Source of the DNA: Mucilaginibacter sp.
GTDB lineage: Bacteria > Bacteroidota > Bacteroidia > Sphingobacteriales > Sphingobacteriaceae
Length of the DNA: 39,706 bases
Direction of reading: 5' to 3'
NCBI RefSeq assembly: GCF_028288225.1
Contig: NZ_JAQBOC010000030.1
Span: 1-39,706, forward strand
Shown: one piece after another, positions 14,820 through 22,851 of the stretch
Layout: each line of letters opens with the position of its first letter
Numbering within the stretch: the first letter of the stretch is position 1
Translations under genes and position numbers: made by a program
The notes under the pieces: model-generated
What the model was told of the DNA's origin: nothing
What the model saw: the letters and a program-made list of their open reading frames with translations, nothing else
Database searches by the model: none

Positions 14820-15707
14820 ATGCTCACCACTCAAACAGCATTCACTTTAGTAAACCCACAAACAGGTAACCTTGCTTTCCGGCTATTTTCTTTTGATGAC
14901 AACAGTAATTTTGATCATCTGCAAAGGCATAATTATTATACAGTAATTTGGGTTACAAAGGGTAGCGGGAAGCTGAGGTGGAATTTTTCAGAGTATGATT
15001 TTGAGACCAATACTTTGTTGGCCTTTGCAATTTACCAGCCGTTTATGGTAATTACAGATGAACCGTTTGAAGGTGTAGCCCTAAATTTTCATCCCGATTT
15101 TTTTTGCATCCACAAGCATGATAAAGAGGTATCATGCCATGGTGTTTTATTCAATAATATTTACGAGCCGCCTTTTGTAAGGGTTGATGAACATGCTGCC
15201 ACAATATTTAAAATGGTGCTGGAGCAAATAAAAGCCGAAATGCAAAACCCGGCAATAGCCCAATATGAATTGCTTATATCATACCTCAAAATATTTTTAA
15301 TAACAGCAGTACGGCTAAAAACGGAGCAACAACCTTCTGAACAGACCATACTTATAGATCGGAAAGAGCCTTTTATCCTTCAAAACTTAAAAGACGCCAT
15401 CGAAGCTCATTTTAAAAAGAAACACTCGGCAAGTGATTATGCCGATATGCTTAATATTTCGGCAAAGGCATTGGCTAAACTTACCAAAACACATTTTAAC
15501 CGTACCTTAACCGATATGATTGCCGAGCGGATTATTATTGAAGCTAAACGCGAGCTTTATCTTACCAATAAACCTGTGAAAGAAATAGCTTTTGAGTTAG
15601 GTTATGACGATGAATATTATTTCAGCAGGTTCTTTAAAAACAATGCGGATGTTTCACCGCAACTCTATCGTGATACTGTTGGGGCCGGGAGGGCTGTAAT
15701 GGCTTAG
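14820..15707 (+). CDS. AraC-family transcriptional regulator
   Basis: The 295-residue protein has an N-terminal cupin-like sensing domain (about 10-150) and a C-terminal double helix-turn-helix (about 190-290). The second HTH signature is clear: KEIAFELGYDDEYYFSRFFK, followed by SPQLYRD. It probably regulates the two genes directly upstream (AhpD-like and DUF1348), as AraC regulators in Bacteroidota often adjoin their targets. The ligand is unknown. It converges with the histidine kinase gene, 28 bp away, with no visible terminator between them. Confidence 0.85.
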   Translation: MLTTQTAFTLVNPQTGNLAFRLFSFDDNSNFDHLQRHNYYTVIWVTKGSGKLRWNFSEYDFETNTLLAFAIYQPFMVITDEPFEGVALNFHPDFFCIHKHDKEVSCHGVLFNNIYEPPFVRVDEHAATIFKMVLEQIKAEMQNPAIAQYELLISYLKIFLITAVRLKTEQQPSEQTILIDRKEPFILQNLKDAIEAHFKKKHSASDYADMLNISAKALAKLTKTHFNRTLTDMIAERIIIEAKRELYLTNKPVKEIAFELGYDDEYYFSRFFKNNADVSPQLYRDTVGAGRAVMA

Positions 15708-15735
15708 TTATATTAAATAAAAATTCACGTAATAC

Positions 15736-17070
15736 TTACACCTGTCTTTTTTTAACCAGTTGCCCTTCATTTATACCATTTTCTTTAATATCATCCTGGC
15801 ACAGTTTAAAACTAACATAAAAAGCTGTTCCGGCTCCGGGTGTACTTTCAAATGTTATTTTCCCATTCTGTAATTCGGTAAATTCCTTGCATAACAATAA
15901 TCCTAAACCAACGCCTTTTTCATTTTTTGTCCCGAAAGTTGACTCGGTTTTTAGCGAAAAGATATCATTTTGTTGTTGATAAGAAATCCCAATGCCATTA
16001 TCTTTTATCATTATCCGGCAATCGGTGCCAATGGTATTTGCAGAAACGACGATTTGGCCGCCAGGATTGGTAAATTTAAGAGCATTATTTATTAAGTTTC
16101 TTATTACCAGCTGCAGCATATCCACATCCGCAACAACAAAGATGGAATCTTTTAATTGATCTGTCAGTTGAATGCCTTTTTCAGCCGCTACAGCCTGATG
16201 AATTTGTAAGGTAGTTTGTAGTGTTTTTTTCAAGTCTAACTTAACCATGTTTACTATTGCACCTTTCATTTGCGATTTACTCCACAAGAGTAAATTTACA
16301 AGCATTTCCTGTGTGTTTTGGGTAGAATTTAACAAACCCTTTTGCATAGATAATCTGTCATCCTCATTCAGTTTAAACTCCGAAAGTATTTCCAAATAAT
16401 TTTGTATAGATGCTAAAGGCGACCTCAGATCATGCGCCAGGATAGAAAATAGTTTGTTCATTGTATTATTCGCATACTCCAGTTCGCTTGCTTTTTGCTC
16501 AACCAATTTCCTCTCCGTATGATAGCTTTTCCTGACAGTGGTAGTAACCAGGAAAATAAAAAACACAATAAAAATATAAGTATACCCAAAATCAATAAAA
16601 CGGTGTTTATTATCAGGATAGGTATTAATTATTGCTTCCGGGTATTTGTATTCAACCGCAAGCAGTGTAATAACAATAAAAAGGTTAAGGGTTATCCAAA
16701 ACCAATATTGTTTCTTAGGGATTGTTGAAATGGTAAGGAAATAAGAAAGTATAAAAATTAAAAGAGAGGGACCGTCAATGCCTGAATTATACTTAAAATT
16801 TACAATAATTATAATATTAATTGTAATCATGTATATGATGATACATGTATTCAGCTTCATTTTAAACCGGGAGTAATAATAACAGAAAGCCATGACGACA
16901 AATACAGCCACCATCAAAATAACCAATTGCTGGATGCCAAGCAGAAGATCTACAAAAACACAAAGAAACAAACCAATAGAAGTGATAAGACAAGCGGCAT
17001 TAAAGATTCGCGCCTCTAAGGAGAAAACGGGAGGATACCCAAGACTTTTTTTCCAGAAAGATTGCATCAT
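15736..17070 (-). CDS. Orphan sensor histidine kinase with six membrane helices
   Basis: A 444-residue membrane kinase. Six hydrophobic segments (about 22-42, 46-65, 74-92, 102-117, 123-140, 162-179) form a 6TM sensor with only short loops. A short helix leads to the HisKA domain with phospho-acceptor His213 in LAHDLRSPLA. The HATPase domain has the N box NLINNALKFT, G1 DNGIGI and G2 GVGLGLLL. There is no PAS, HAMP or receiver domain, and no response regulator gene within the window, so the partner is unknown. A second Met directly follows the first, so the start may be one codon later. Confidence 0.9.
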   Translation of the reverse strand: MMQSFWKKSLGYPPVFSLEARIFNAACLITSIGLFLCVFVDLLLGIQQLVILMVAVFVVMAFCYYYSRFKMKLNTCIIIYMITINIIIIVNFKYNSGIDGPSLLIFILSYFLTISTIPKKQYWFWITLNLFIVITLLAVEYKYPEAIINTYPDNKHRFIDFGYTYIFIVFFIFLVTTTVRKSYHTERKLVEQKASELEYANNTMNKLFSILAHDLRSPLASIQNYLEILSEFKLNEDDRLSMQKGLLNSTQNTQEMLVNLLLWSKSQMKGAIVNMVKLDLKKTLQTTLQIHQAVAAEKGIQLTDQLKDSIFVVADVDMLQLVIRNLINNALKFTNPGGQIVVSANTIGTDCRIMIKDNGIGISYQQQNDIFSLKTESTFGTKNEKGVGLGLLLCKEFTELQNGKITFESTPGAGTAFYVSFKLCQDDIKENGINEGQLVKKRQV

Positions 17071-17324
17071 TTTAATTTGAATAATTATTGGTTAATAACT
17101 TCAAAGTGTAATAATGGTTTAATTACTATTTGTAGCAGAGATCGGTGTATATTAATAACTAAAAATAGGATTAATATTTCGTATATTTTGACATTGTTTG
17201 CTATTTCGAAGTGTGTGTGATTTTTTCTATAGAAGGTTTGCACGGTTACTGTTAAAATGAAGGGATTCATATATCGACAGATACAACAGCAGCTGTGCAT
17301 TTTTATAATGTAAATAAGTTTTTT
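17071..17324. other. Divergent intergenic region
   Basis: This spacer separates the histidine kinase (minus) from the PD40 gene (plus). It is AT-rich and must hold both promoters, but I find no pair of boxes with correct spacing and no hairpin of note. Confidence 0.3.
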
Positions 17325-18287
17325 ATGGTAAGTAAATTTCTCTTTTTTCTTGCTTTTGTATTGTTAGCTCATATAGTCCCTGGTCAAACAATATACCCTG
17401 ATAATCAGATCCCCTCCAATACGCCTAAATTGTTTGGCAAAGGTGTTTTATCGGATGGTTTGAGCAATCGCGATTTTACCATTTCGCCCGCGGGAGATGA
17501 AATATTCTTTACCCTGCAGCAGCCCCGGTTTTTAAACAGCACCATATTGCGGATGCAAAAAGCCAATGGTAAATGGGGAAAGCCACAGGTTGCTCCGTTT
17601 TCAGGAAAATATAAGGATTTGGAAGCCTTTTTTACTTCGGATGGAAAAAGCATTTACTTCTCGTCAAACAGGCCTGTAAGCGGCACAACGCCTAAAAAGG
17701 ATTTTGATATATGGAAGATCAGCCGCTTGCCCAATGGCCACTGGGGAACGCCAATGCATTTAGATACAATAGTGAATACCGATAAAGACGAGTTTTATCC
17801 GAGCGTTGCAAAAAACGGCGATCTGTATTTTACCGTTGAAGCAGCTTACGGAAAGGGAAAAGAAGATATAGTAATGTGCAGCCCGGTTAAAGGTGGCTAT
17901 AGCAAACCGGTTAGTTTGCCCGAAGCCGTTAACTCCCCAAACTATGAGTTTAATCCATTTATTGACCCTGATGAGCAGTTTATTATGTTCACGTCTTTTG
18001 GCCGTAAAGATGACCTGGGTGGCGGCGACCTTTATATTAGCCATAAGGACAAGGGTGGTAACTGGCTGCCGGCAAAGCACCTGCCGGCCCCCGTTAATTC
18101 TGCCGGCATTGATTATTGTCCTTTTGTTACCCGTGATAAGAAATACCTCATTTTTACAAGCAACCGGGCTAATGCTGAATTTTCTGATGGCAAAACGAAA
18201 ACCTATCAGCAATTAAAAAATATATTAGCCAGTCCCGGGAATGGATCCGATGATATTTATTGGGTAAAGTTTGACTGTAACTGGTAA
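17325..18287 (+). CDS. Exported PD40 (TolB-like) beta-propeller protein
   Basis: The 320-residue protein starts at ATG 17325, which gives a signal peptide of about 21 residues ending VPGQ; the upstream ATG at 17295 would bury it. It contains repeated PD40/WD40-like blades: ISPAGDEIFFTL, SDGKSIYFSSNRP, KNGDLYFTVE, DPDEQFIMFTS and RDKKYLIFTSNRA, suggesting about five or six blades of a beta-propeller. Such proteins act as periplasmic or surface binding scaffolds. It is first in a close run with the deacetylase, phosphatase and acyltransferase genes (40, 20 and 13 bp gaps). Confidence 0.8.
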   Translation: MVSKFLFFLAFVLLAHIVPGQTIYPDNQIPSNTPKLFGKGVLSDGLSNRDFTISPAGDEIFFTLQQPRFLNSTILRMQKANGKWGKPQVAPFSGKYKDLEAFFTSDGKSIYFSSNRPVSGTTPKKDFDIWKISRLPNGHWGTPMHLDTIVNTDKDEFYPSVAKNGDLYFTVEAAYGKGKEDIVMCSPVKGGYSKPVSLPEAVNSPNYEFNPFIDPDEQFIMFTSFGRKDDLGGGDLYISHKDKGGNWLPAKHLPAPVNSAGIDYCPFVTRDKKYLIFTSNRANAEFSDGKTKTYQQLKNILASPGNGSDDIYWVKFDCNW

Positions 18288-18327
18288 TTGTTTAAACTAT
18301 TTACTTAATTGCAATTCAAACCGAATT

Positions 18328-19119
18328 ATGAAAAACCTTACCCTGTGTTTGTTATTGTTAAGCTGTATGGCCAGTGCCCAGCAAAAGAATCCCTGGCCTC
18401 ATCATAAAAAAGCGGTAATTGTGCTTACTTATGACGACGCGCTCGATTCACAATTGAAAACCGCCATCCCGCAATTAGATGTACATAATTTTAAGGGCAC
18501 ATTTTTTCTGACCGGCGAACTTAACAGCATCACTATTTCTAAATGGCGGGCGGCGGCTGCTGAAGGTCATGAGCTTGCCAATCACACGCTTTTTCATCCG
18601 TGCCTGAGCGAGACTATGCCAGATAACCCGGCAAATGCTGCTGAAAATTATTCCATCTATCAAATAATCCGCGAGATCTACACCATGAATAATTTTTTGT
18701 ATGCGCTGGATGGTAAAAGCAGCCGCACCTATGCTTATCCATGTACCGAAACTGAAGTAGGAGGGAAAAGCTATGTTGATTCACTCCGGAAATCGGGCCT
18801 GATTAAATATGCGCGTGTTGGGGGAGACACCGAAGCTGTTATTAATGATTTTAAAAAGCTCGATCCATTACAAGTCCCATCTTATGGTTTAGACGATAGC
18901 ACATCTGGCGATAAACTGATAGCTTTTGTAAAAAAGGTAGAGCAAAGTGGCGGTATGGGTGTTTTTATGTTCCATGGCATTGGAGCTGATTATATAACAA
19001 CATCAACAGAAGCACATAAAGAACTATTGAATTACCTTGCAATAAATAGAAAAGAGATCTGGGTTGCTACTTTTCAGCAGGCAATGGACTATATTACACA
19101 GGTAAATAAAGGTAAATAA
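18328..19119 (+). CDS. Exported polysaccharide deacetylase (CE4, NodB domain)
   Basis: A 263-residue protein with a signal peptide (about 1-17, ending ASAQ). The CE4 metal triad is in place: Asp37 in LTYDDALD (with catalytic-base Asp36), and His86 and His90 in NHTLFHP. The family removes acetyl groups from N-acetylglucosamine in chitin, peptidoglycan or biofilm polysaccharide, in the periplasm or outside. An in-frame ATG at 18271 overlaps the PD40 gene and would hide the signal peptide, so 18328 is used. Its place beside an acyltransferase and a GT39 enzyme points to envelope-glycan modification, which is inference. Confidence 0.88.
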   Translation: MKNLTLCLLLLSCMASAQQKNPWPHHKKAVIVLTYDDALDSQLKTAIPQLDVHNFKGTFFLTGELNSITISKWRAAAAEGHELANHTLFHPCLSETMPDNPANAAENYSIYQIIREIYTMNNFLYALDGKSSRTYAYPCTETEVGGKSYVDSLRKSGLIKYARVGGDTEAVINDFKKLDPLQVPSYGLDDSTSGDKLIAFVKKVEQSGGMGVFMFHGIGADYITTSTEAHKELLNYLAINRKEIWVATFQQAMDYITQVNKGK

Positions 19120-19139
19120 TTCAATTTGCCGCAAACAAA

Positions 19140-19676
19140 ATGTTTAATAAGCTAAAAAGTATTTTAACAGGCACAGGTTTAGTTTTTGACTATATCTATG
19201 ACAATATTTATCGTATAGTAGCAGGCATCCCCCGCTTAAGCCGCTCGCAAATAACTGCCCATTTATTTTTAGGCAGTCAGTATAACTTATTAGGATTAGA
19301 AAAGCTGAAAGCCCTTGGCGTTACCGCCATTGTAAACATGCGCATGCACAATGATTATAGTGATGCCGAACATAAAGGGATCAAATACCTGCATTTACCC
19401 ACTGTTGATAACACACCACCACCACTGGATGTATTAATAAAAGGAGCTGATTTTATTGATGAGGAAATAAAAAGAAAAGGCATTGTATACGTGCATTGCC
19501 GGCAGGGGCTTGGCCGCGGGCCAACCATGGCTATGGCTTACCTCATTAAAACAGGATTAACTTTTGAAGATGCATATGCGATGATAAAAAAGGTCAGGGT
19601 ATTTATAAACCCGAGGCCGGGGCAGGTAAAGATGTTGAAGGAATTGGAGGAGTATTATAAAAATAAAATTTCGTAA
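19140..19676 (+). CDS. Dual-specificity protein phosphatase
   Basis: The 178-residue protein has the CX5R signature HCRQGLGR at residues 119-126 (Cys120 nucleophile, Arg126) and a candidate general acid Asp90 in LPTVDNTPP. The glycine-rich loop ends in RGPTM rather than the more common RSxTV. The fold is a compact DSP/PTP-like domain. No signal peptide is seen, though residues 1-30 are fairly hydrophobic. Substrates may be phospho-tyrosine/serine proteins or phosphorylated sugars or lipids; the neighbouring envelope genes favour a regulator of glycan synthesis or a phospholipid phosphatase. Confidence 0.85.
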   Translation: MFNKLKSILTGTGLVFDYIYDNIYRIVAGIPRLSRSQITAHLFLGSQYNLLGLEKLKALGVTAIVNMRMHNDYSDAEHKGIKYLHLPTVDNTPPPLDVLIKGADFIDEEIKRKGIVYVHCRQGLGRGPTMAMAYLIKTGLTFEDAYAMIKKVRVFINPRPGQVKMLKELEEYYKNKIS

Positions 19677-19689
19677 ATAGCGATAGGAC

Positions 19690-20739
19690 ATGCCCCCCAC
19701 CAAAACTGAAAATATCGATTGGATAAATAACCTAAGGCTGGTTGCCTTATATGCCGTTATCGTATTGCATTGTACTTCCTTGTTGCTGATGCAATATGGA
19801 AAAGTTTCAATGGGCGATTGGCTGGTAGCGGATTTTTTAAACGCAGCCGTTAGATTCGCGGTGCCTGTTTTTGTGATGATAACCGGGGCATTATTATTAC
19901 ACCGGGAGTATGAAATTGGGAGCTTTCTTAAAAAGCGACTGGTAAGGGTCGTGGTTCCTTTCCTTTTCTGGAGTTTAGTTTATATTGGCTATTCCCTGTA
20001 TAACGAGGAGATAGCTTTAACCCGTGATGTTTGGACAAACATTAAACTGGTTTTACACCTGTTAAAAATTGGCAGCTCGTATCACTTGTGGTATGTATAT
20101 ATGCTGATAGGGCTTTACTTTTTTATACCCGTTATAGGCAAATTTGTACGTCATGCTTCAGAGAAAGAGATTTTGTACTTTTTAGCAGTTTGGTTTGCTG
20201 TTATGCTGATAACGCAGCCTTATTTGGTGCGCTATAATCCGTCGGTTGATATGCATTATTTTGCAGGTTTTGTGGGCTACCTCGTGCTTGGCCATTATTT
20301 GGCTTTTAAAGATTTTAAAGTAAAGCACATGAGGCTGTGGATGATTCTGCTTTTTCTCTTTAGCATTGTGTTCATCACTGTTGGTTCCCGATGGGTCATG
20401 GCTGGTCATAAATGGCCGTCTACTATGTTTTTTGAGCCTGTGAGCCCGGCAATTGTTTTGCTTGCTGCGAGTGTGTTTCTTGTTTTTAAGCTTTCTTTAC
20501 CTAAATTATCACCCCTTGTTATTCGCATTCGTGATTTTGCAGGTGGATTTAATTACGGTATTTACCTTGCTCATGCGCTGGTATTATACTTCCTGGAAGA
20601 TCCTTTTGGCATTAGCTATAAGCTTTGTACGCCTATAATAGCCATCCCGCTTACTGCATTGATCTGTTTTATTATCACATTGCCATTGGTTTGGTTGGTT
20701 AGCAAGGTGCCTTTTGTGGGGAAATGGATTTCGGGGTGA
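19690..20739 (+). CDS. Membrane acyltransferase (acyltransferase 3 family)
   Basis: A 349-residue integral membrane protein with about ten helices. The start, WINNLRLVALYAVIVLHC, is the acyltransferase 3 signature with the conserved His27 in the first helix, followed by VRFAVPVFVMITGALLL. The family (OafA, WecH, NolL) transfers acetyl or succinyl groups onto extracytoplasmic sugars of lipopolysaccharide, capsule or Nod factors. It is 13 bp downstream of the phosphatase gene and is the last gene of the tight run. It may work opposite to the deacetylase two genes upstream. Confidence 0.88.
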   Translation: MPPTKTENIDWINNLRLVALYAVIVLHCTSLLLMQYGKVSMGDWLVADFLNAAVRFAVPVFVMITGALLLHREYEIGSFLKKRLVRVVVPFLFWSLVYIGYSLYNEEIALTRDVWTNIKLVLHLLKIGSSYHLWYVYMLIGLYFFIPVIGKFVRHASEKEILYFLAVWFAVMLITQPYLVRYNPSVDMHYFAGFVGYLVLGHYLAFKDFKVKHMRLWMILLFLFSIVFITVGSRWVMAGHKWPSTMFFEPVSPAIVLLAASVFLVFKLSLPKLSPLVIRIRDFAGGFNYGIYLAHALVLYFLEDPFGISYKLCTPIIAIPLTALICFIITLPLVWLVSKVPFVGKWISG

Positions 20740-20756
20740 TGGGAGTACCTAACCCG

Positions 20757-20853
20757 ATCTCCGCGTTACTCTGTGCATCTCTTTGCGAACTCTGTGGTAA
20801 AAATTAACCGCGGAGTTACCAGAGAGGGCACTGAGATCACCAAGGTCAGGTGC
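20757..20853. repeat. CTCTGTG-type imperfect inverted repeat, copy 1
   Basis: CTCTGTGCATCTCTTTGCG and AACTCTGTGGTAA are followed by TTAACCGCGGAGTT and further loosely complementary blocks. The element starts soon after the acyltransferase stop. A related copy lies at 30567-30658. Confidence 0.65.
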
Positions 20854-20932
20854 AATATCATCTCTAATAAAAAACTCCCAATAATTCATAATTTTTTTAA
20901 GAGATTTGTGCCCTTGCAAACTCTGCTGATTA

Positions 20933-22561
20933 ATGAAGAAACTAACTGAAAGTAATGCAGCCCGGTCTGCGGCAATATTAATTTTGATAACTTTCGTGCT
21001 CCGCTGCCTTATTGCAGGTTATACCGGGCTTGGTATCGGCGAATCATATTATTTCAGGGGAGCGCTTAATTTTGATTTAAGTTATTTCGACCAGCCGCCT
21101 TTGTTTTTTTGGCTGAGTGGTATCAGTGTAAAAATATTCGGATTAAATAATTTCGGGCTCCGGTTCCCGGCGGTATTGCTGTTTGCCGGTACCAGCTGGC
21201 TGATTTTTTTGGTTACCCAAAAATTATTTACAGCAAGGGCAGGTTTTTGGGCAGTTGTTGCAATAAATTTAAGCGCGGTGTTTACCGTAGCTATTGCCTG
21301 CTGGTTTCAGCCCGATGCGCCTCTGATGTTCTTCTGGATGCTGGCAACCTACTATATTGTTCAATTGATGGTAGGGCCAGGCGCCGAAAAATCAGAAACT
21401 ACCCGTTACAGCCGCAAAACCTGGTTGTTATGGCTGGCAGTTGGTGTAAGCATGGGCTTTGCCACATTGAGTAAATACCATGTGCTGTTTTTATTTGCCG
21501 GGGTATTTATGTTTGTGGTAACTAATAAAAGTCAGCGCCATTGGCTTCGTCATCCAGGGCCTTATTTGGCGGTTTTAATTACCATTATTATGGCCTTCCC
21601 GGTTTTGTGGTGGAATGCCCATAACGGTTGGGTATCGTTCATCTTCCAGGGCTCAAGGGCAGGCGCTAACACGGAGCATTTTAAGCTGCACTTTGATTGG
21701 TTTTTTCGCAGCATAGGCGGGCAGGCCGCGTTCCTGCTGCCATGGATTTGGTTCCCCATTGTAAGGCAGCTGTATATTTCGTATAAATTGCGTAAGCAAC
21801 TGCTGGCGTATAGTTTTACCTTTTGGATGGCCATATTGCCTATCGTATTTTTTACAATGGTTACGCTATGGTCAAACCTGCAATTTCACTTCCACTGGCA
21901 GGCGCCTGGTTACATGATGCTGTTTATACCTTTAGGCTTTGCTATTGATAAAAGCTTAACCAGTGCTGATAAGCGGGCAAGGCTTAATCGCAGATGGATC
22001 AGTTTTTCTATTTACTTTACTATTATAACCATTGGTTTGCTTGGCACGCACATGGTGACCGGTTTTTGGCAATGGTATGGGCCTAAGTGGATAGTGTATC
22101 AACTTCATAAAGATAATAACGACCCGACCATACAAGGGGTTGATTATACCGATATAAAAACCCGTTTTGATAAAGAGGGCTGGACAAACAATCCCAACAT
22201 ATTTACAGGTACCCCGCGCTGGTGGCTGACCGGTAAGGTAGACTGGGCGCTTAAAGGAGCAAAAGATATCACAGTATTTAACAGCGACCCGCGCAACCTG
22301 GCTTTTATGGTTGAACCTAAAAAGCTAATAGGAAAGGATGCCATAATAATAAGCGACCAGGAACAACTGGATGTTAATGCAGATGCCAAGCCATTTTTTG
22401 ATAGCGTAACGCAATTGCCGGATATCGAAATAATCCGCAGCGGGAGGGTGGAGTATAAGCTGCAGGTTTTTTATGGGAAGAACTTTCATGTGCCTGCCGG
22501 CAAGCGCATGGATTTGCCGTTGTATAGGCAATTGATCGGGTTGCCACCGTTTGGAAAATGA
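20933..22561 (+). CDS. GT39-type membrane glycosyltransferase (ArnT/PMT-like)
   Basis: A 542-residue multi-pass membrane protein. The first loop contains GESYYFRGAL and SYFDQPPLFFW, the acidic-Tyr and DxPPL pattern of the GT39/ArnT (PMT_2) family. About ten helices follow up to residue 375, then a soluble C-terminal domain of some 165 residues. These enzymes use polyprenyl-phosphate sugars to glycosylate lipids, proteins or polysaccharides on the outer face of the inner membrane. The gap of 193 bp holding a repeat element separates it from the acyltransferase gene, so co-transcription is possible but unproven. Confidence 0.85.
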   Translation: MKKLTESNAARSAAILILITFVLRCLIAGYTGLGIGESYYFRGALNFDLSYFDQPPLFFWLSGISVKIFGLNNFGLRFPAVLLFAGTSWLIFLVTQKLFTARAGFWAVVAINLSAVFTVAIACWFQPDAPLMFFWMLATYYIVQLMVGPGAEKSETTRYSRKTWLLWLAVGVSMGFATLSKYHVLFLFAGVFMFVVTNKSQRHWLRHPGPYLAVLITIIMAFPVLWWNAHNGWVSFIFQGSRAGANTEHFKLHFDWFFRSIGGQAAFLLPWIWFPIVRQLYISYKLRKQLLAYSFTFWMAILPIVFFTMVTLWSNLQFHFHWQAPGYMMLFIPLGFAIDKSLTSADKRARLNRRWISFSIYFTIITIGLLGTHMVTGFWQWYGPKWIVYQLHKDNNDPTIQGVDYTDIKTRFDKEGWTNNPNIFTGTPRWWLTGKVDWALKGAKDITVFNSDPRNLAFMVEPKKLIGKDAIIISDQEQLDVNADAKPFFDSVTQLPDIEIIRSGRVEYKLQVFYGKNFHVPAGKRMDLPLYRQLIGLPPFGK

Positions 22562-22713
22562 GATATACACGAATAGCACGAATTGATTCGAATTTCACGA
22601 ATTAATAAAGGCAAGAGAATTAAATTGGCACGAAGTAAGAAACATATTTACACTAATCAATATCCCTAATTATACGAATGAATTTATTGAATATAAAAGA
22701 TCAACAAACAGAC

Positions 22714-22851
22714 AACCCCGCCATCCAAAATTCGTGTAATTCGATCAAATTCGTGAGATTCGTGTCCACTCAAAGATCAAATAACCCCGCCATCCAAAAT
22801 TCGTGCAATTCGAATCAATTCGTGAAATTAGTGTTCACTCAATTAGTGTCC
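22714..22851 (+). repeat. 69-bp in-frame direct duplication (ATTCGTG-type) at a gene start
   Basis: Two diverged copies, 22714-22782 and 22783-22851, share AACCCCGCCATCCAAAATTC and following ATTCG-rich blocks. The unit is exactly 23 codons. Related ATTCGTG / CACGAATT words fill 22566-22610 upstream. The duplication ends inside the signal peptide of the GH20 gene. Confidence 0.85.

Noticed and set aside
17760..18212. A 150-codon minus-strand open frame
   Set aside because: It is antisense to the PD40 propeller gene, whose signal peptide and repeated blades are clear. Its residues show no domain pattern.
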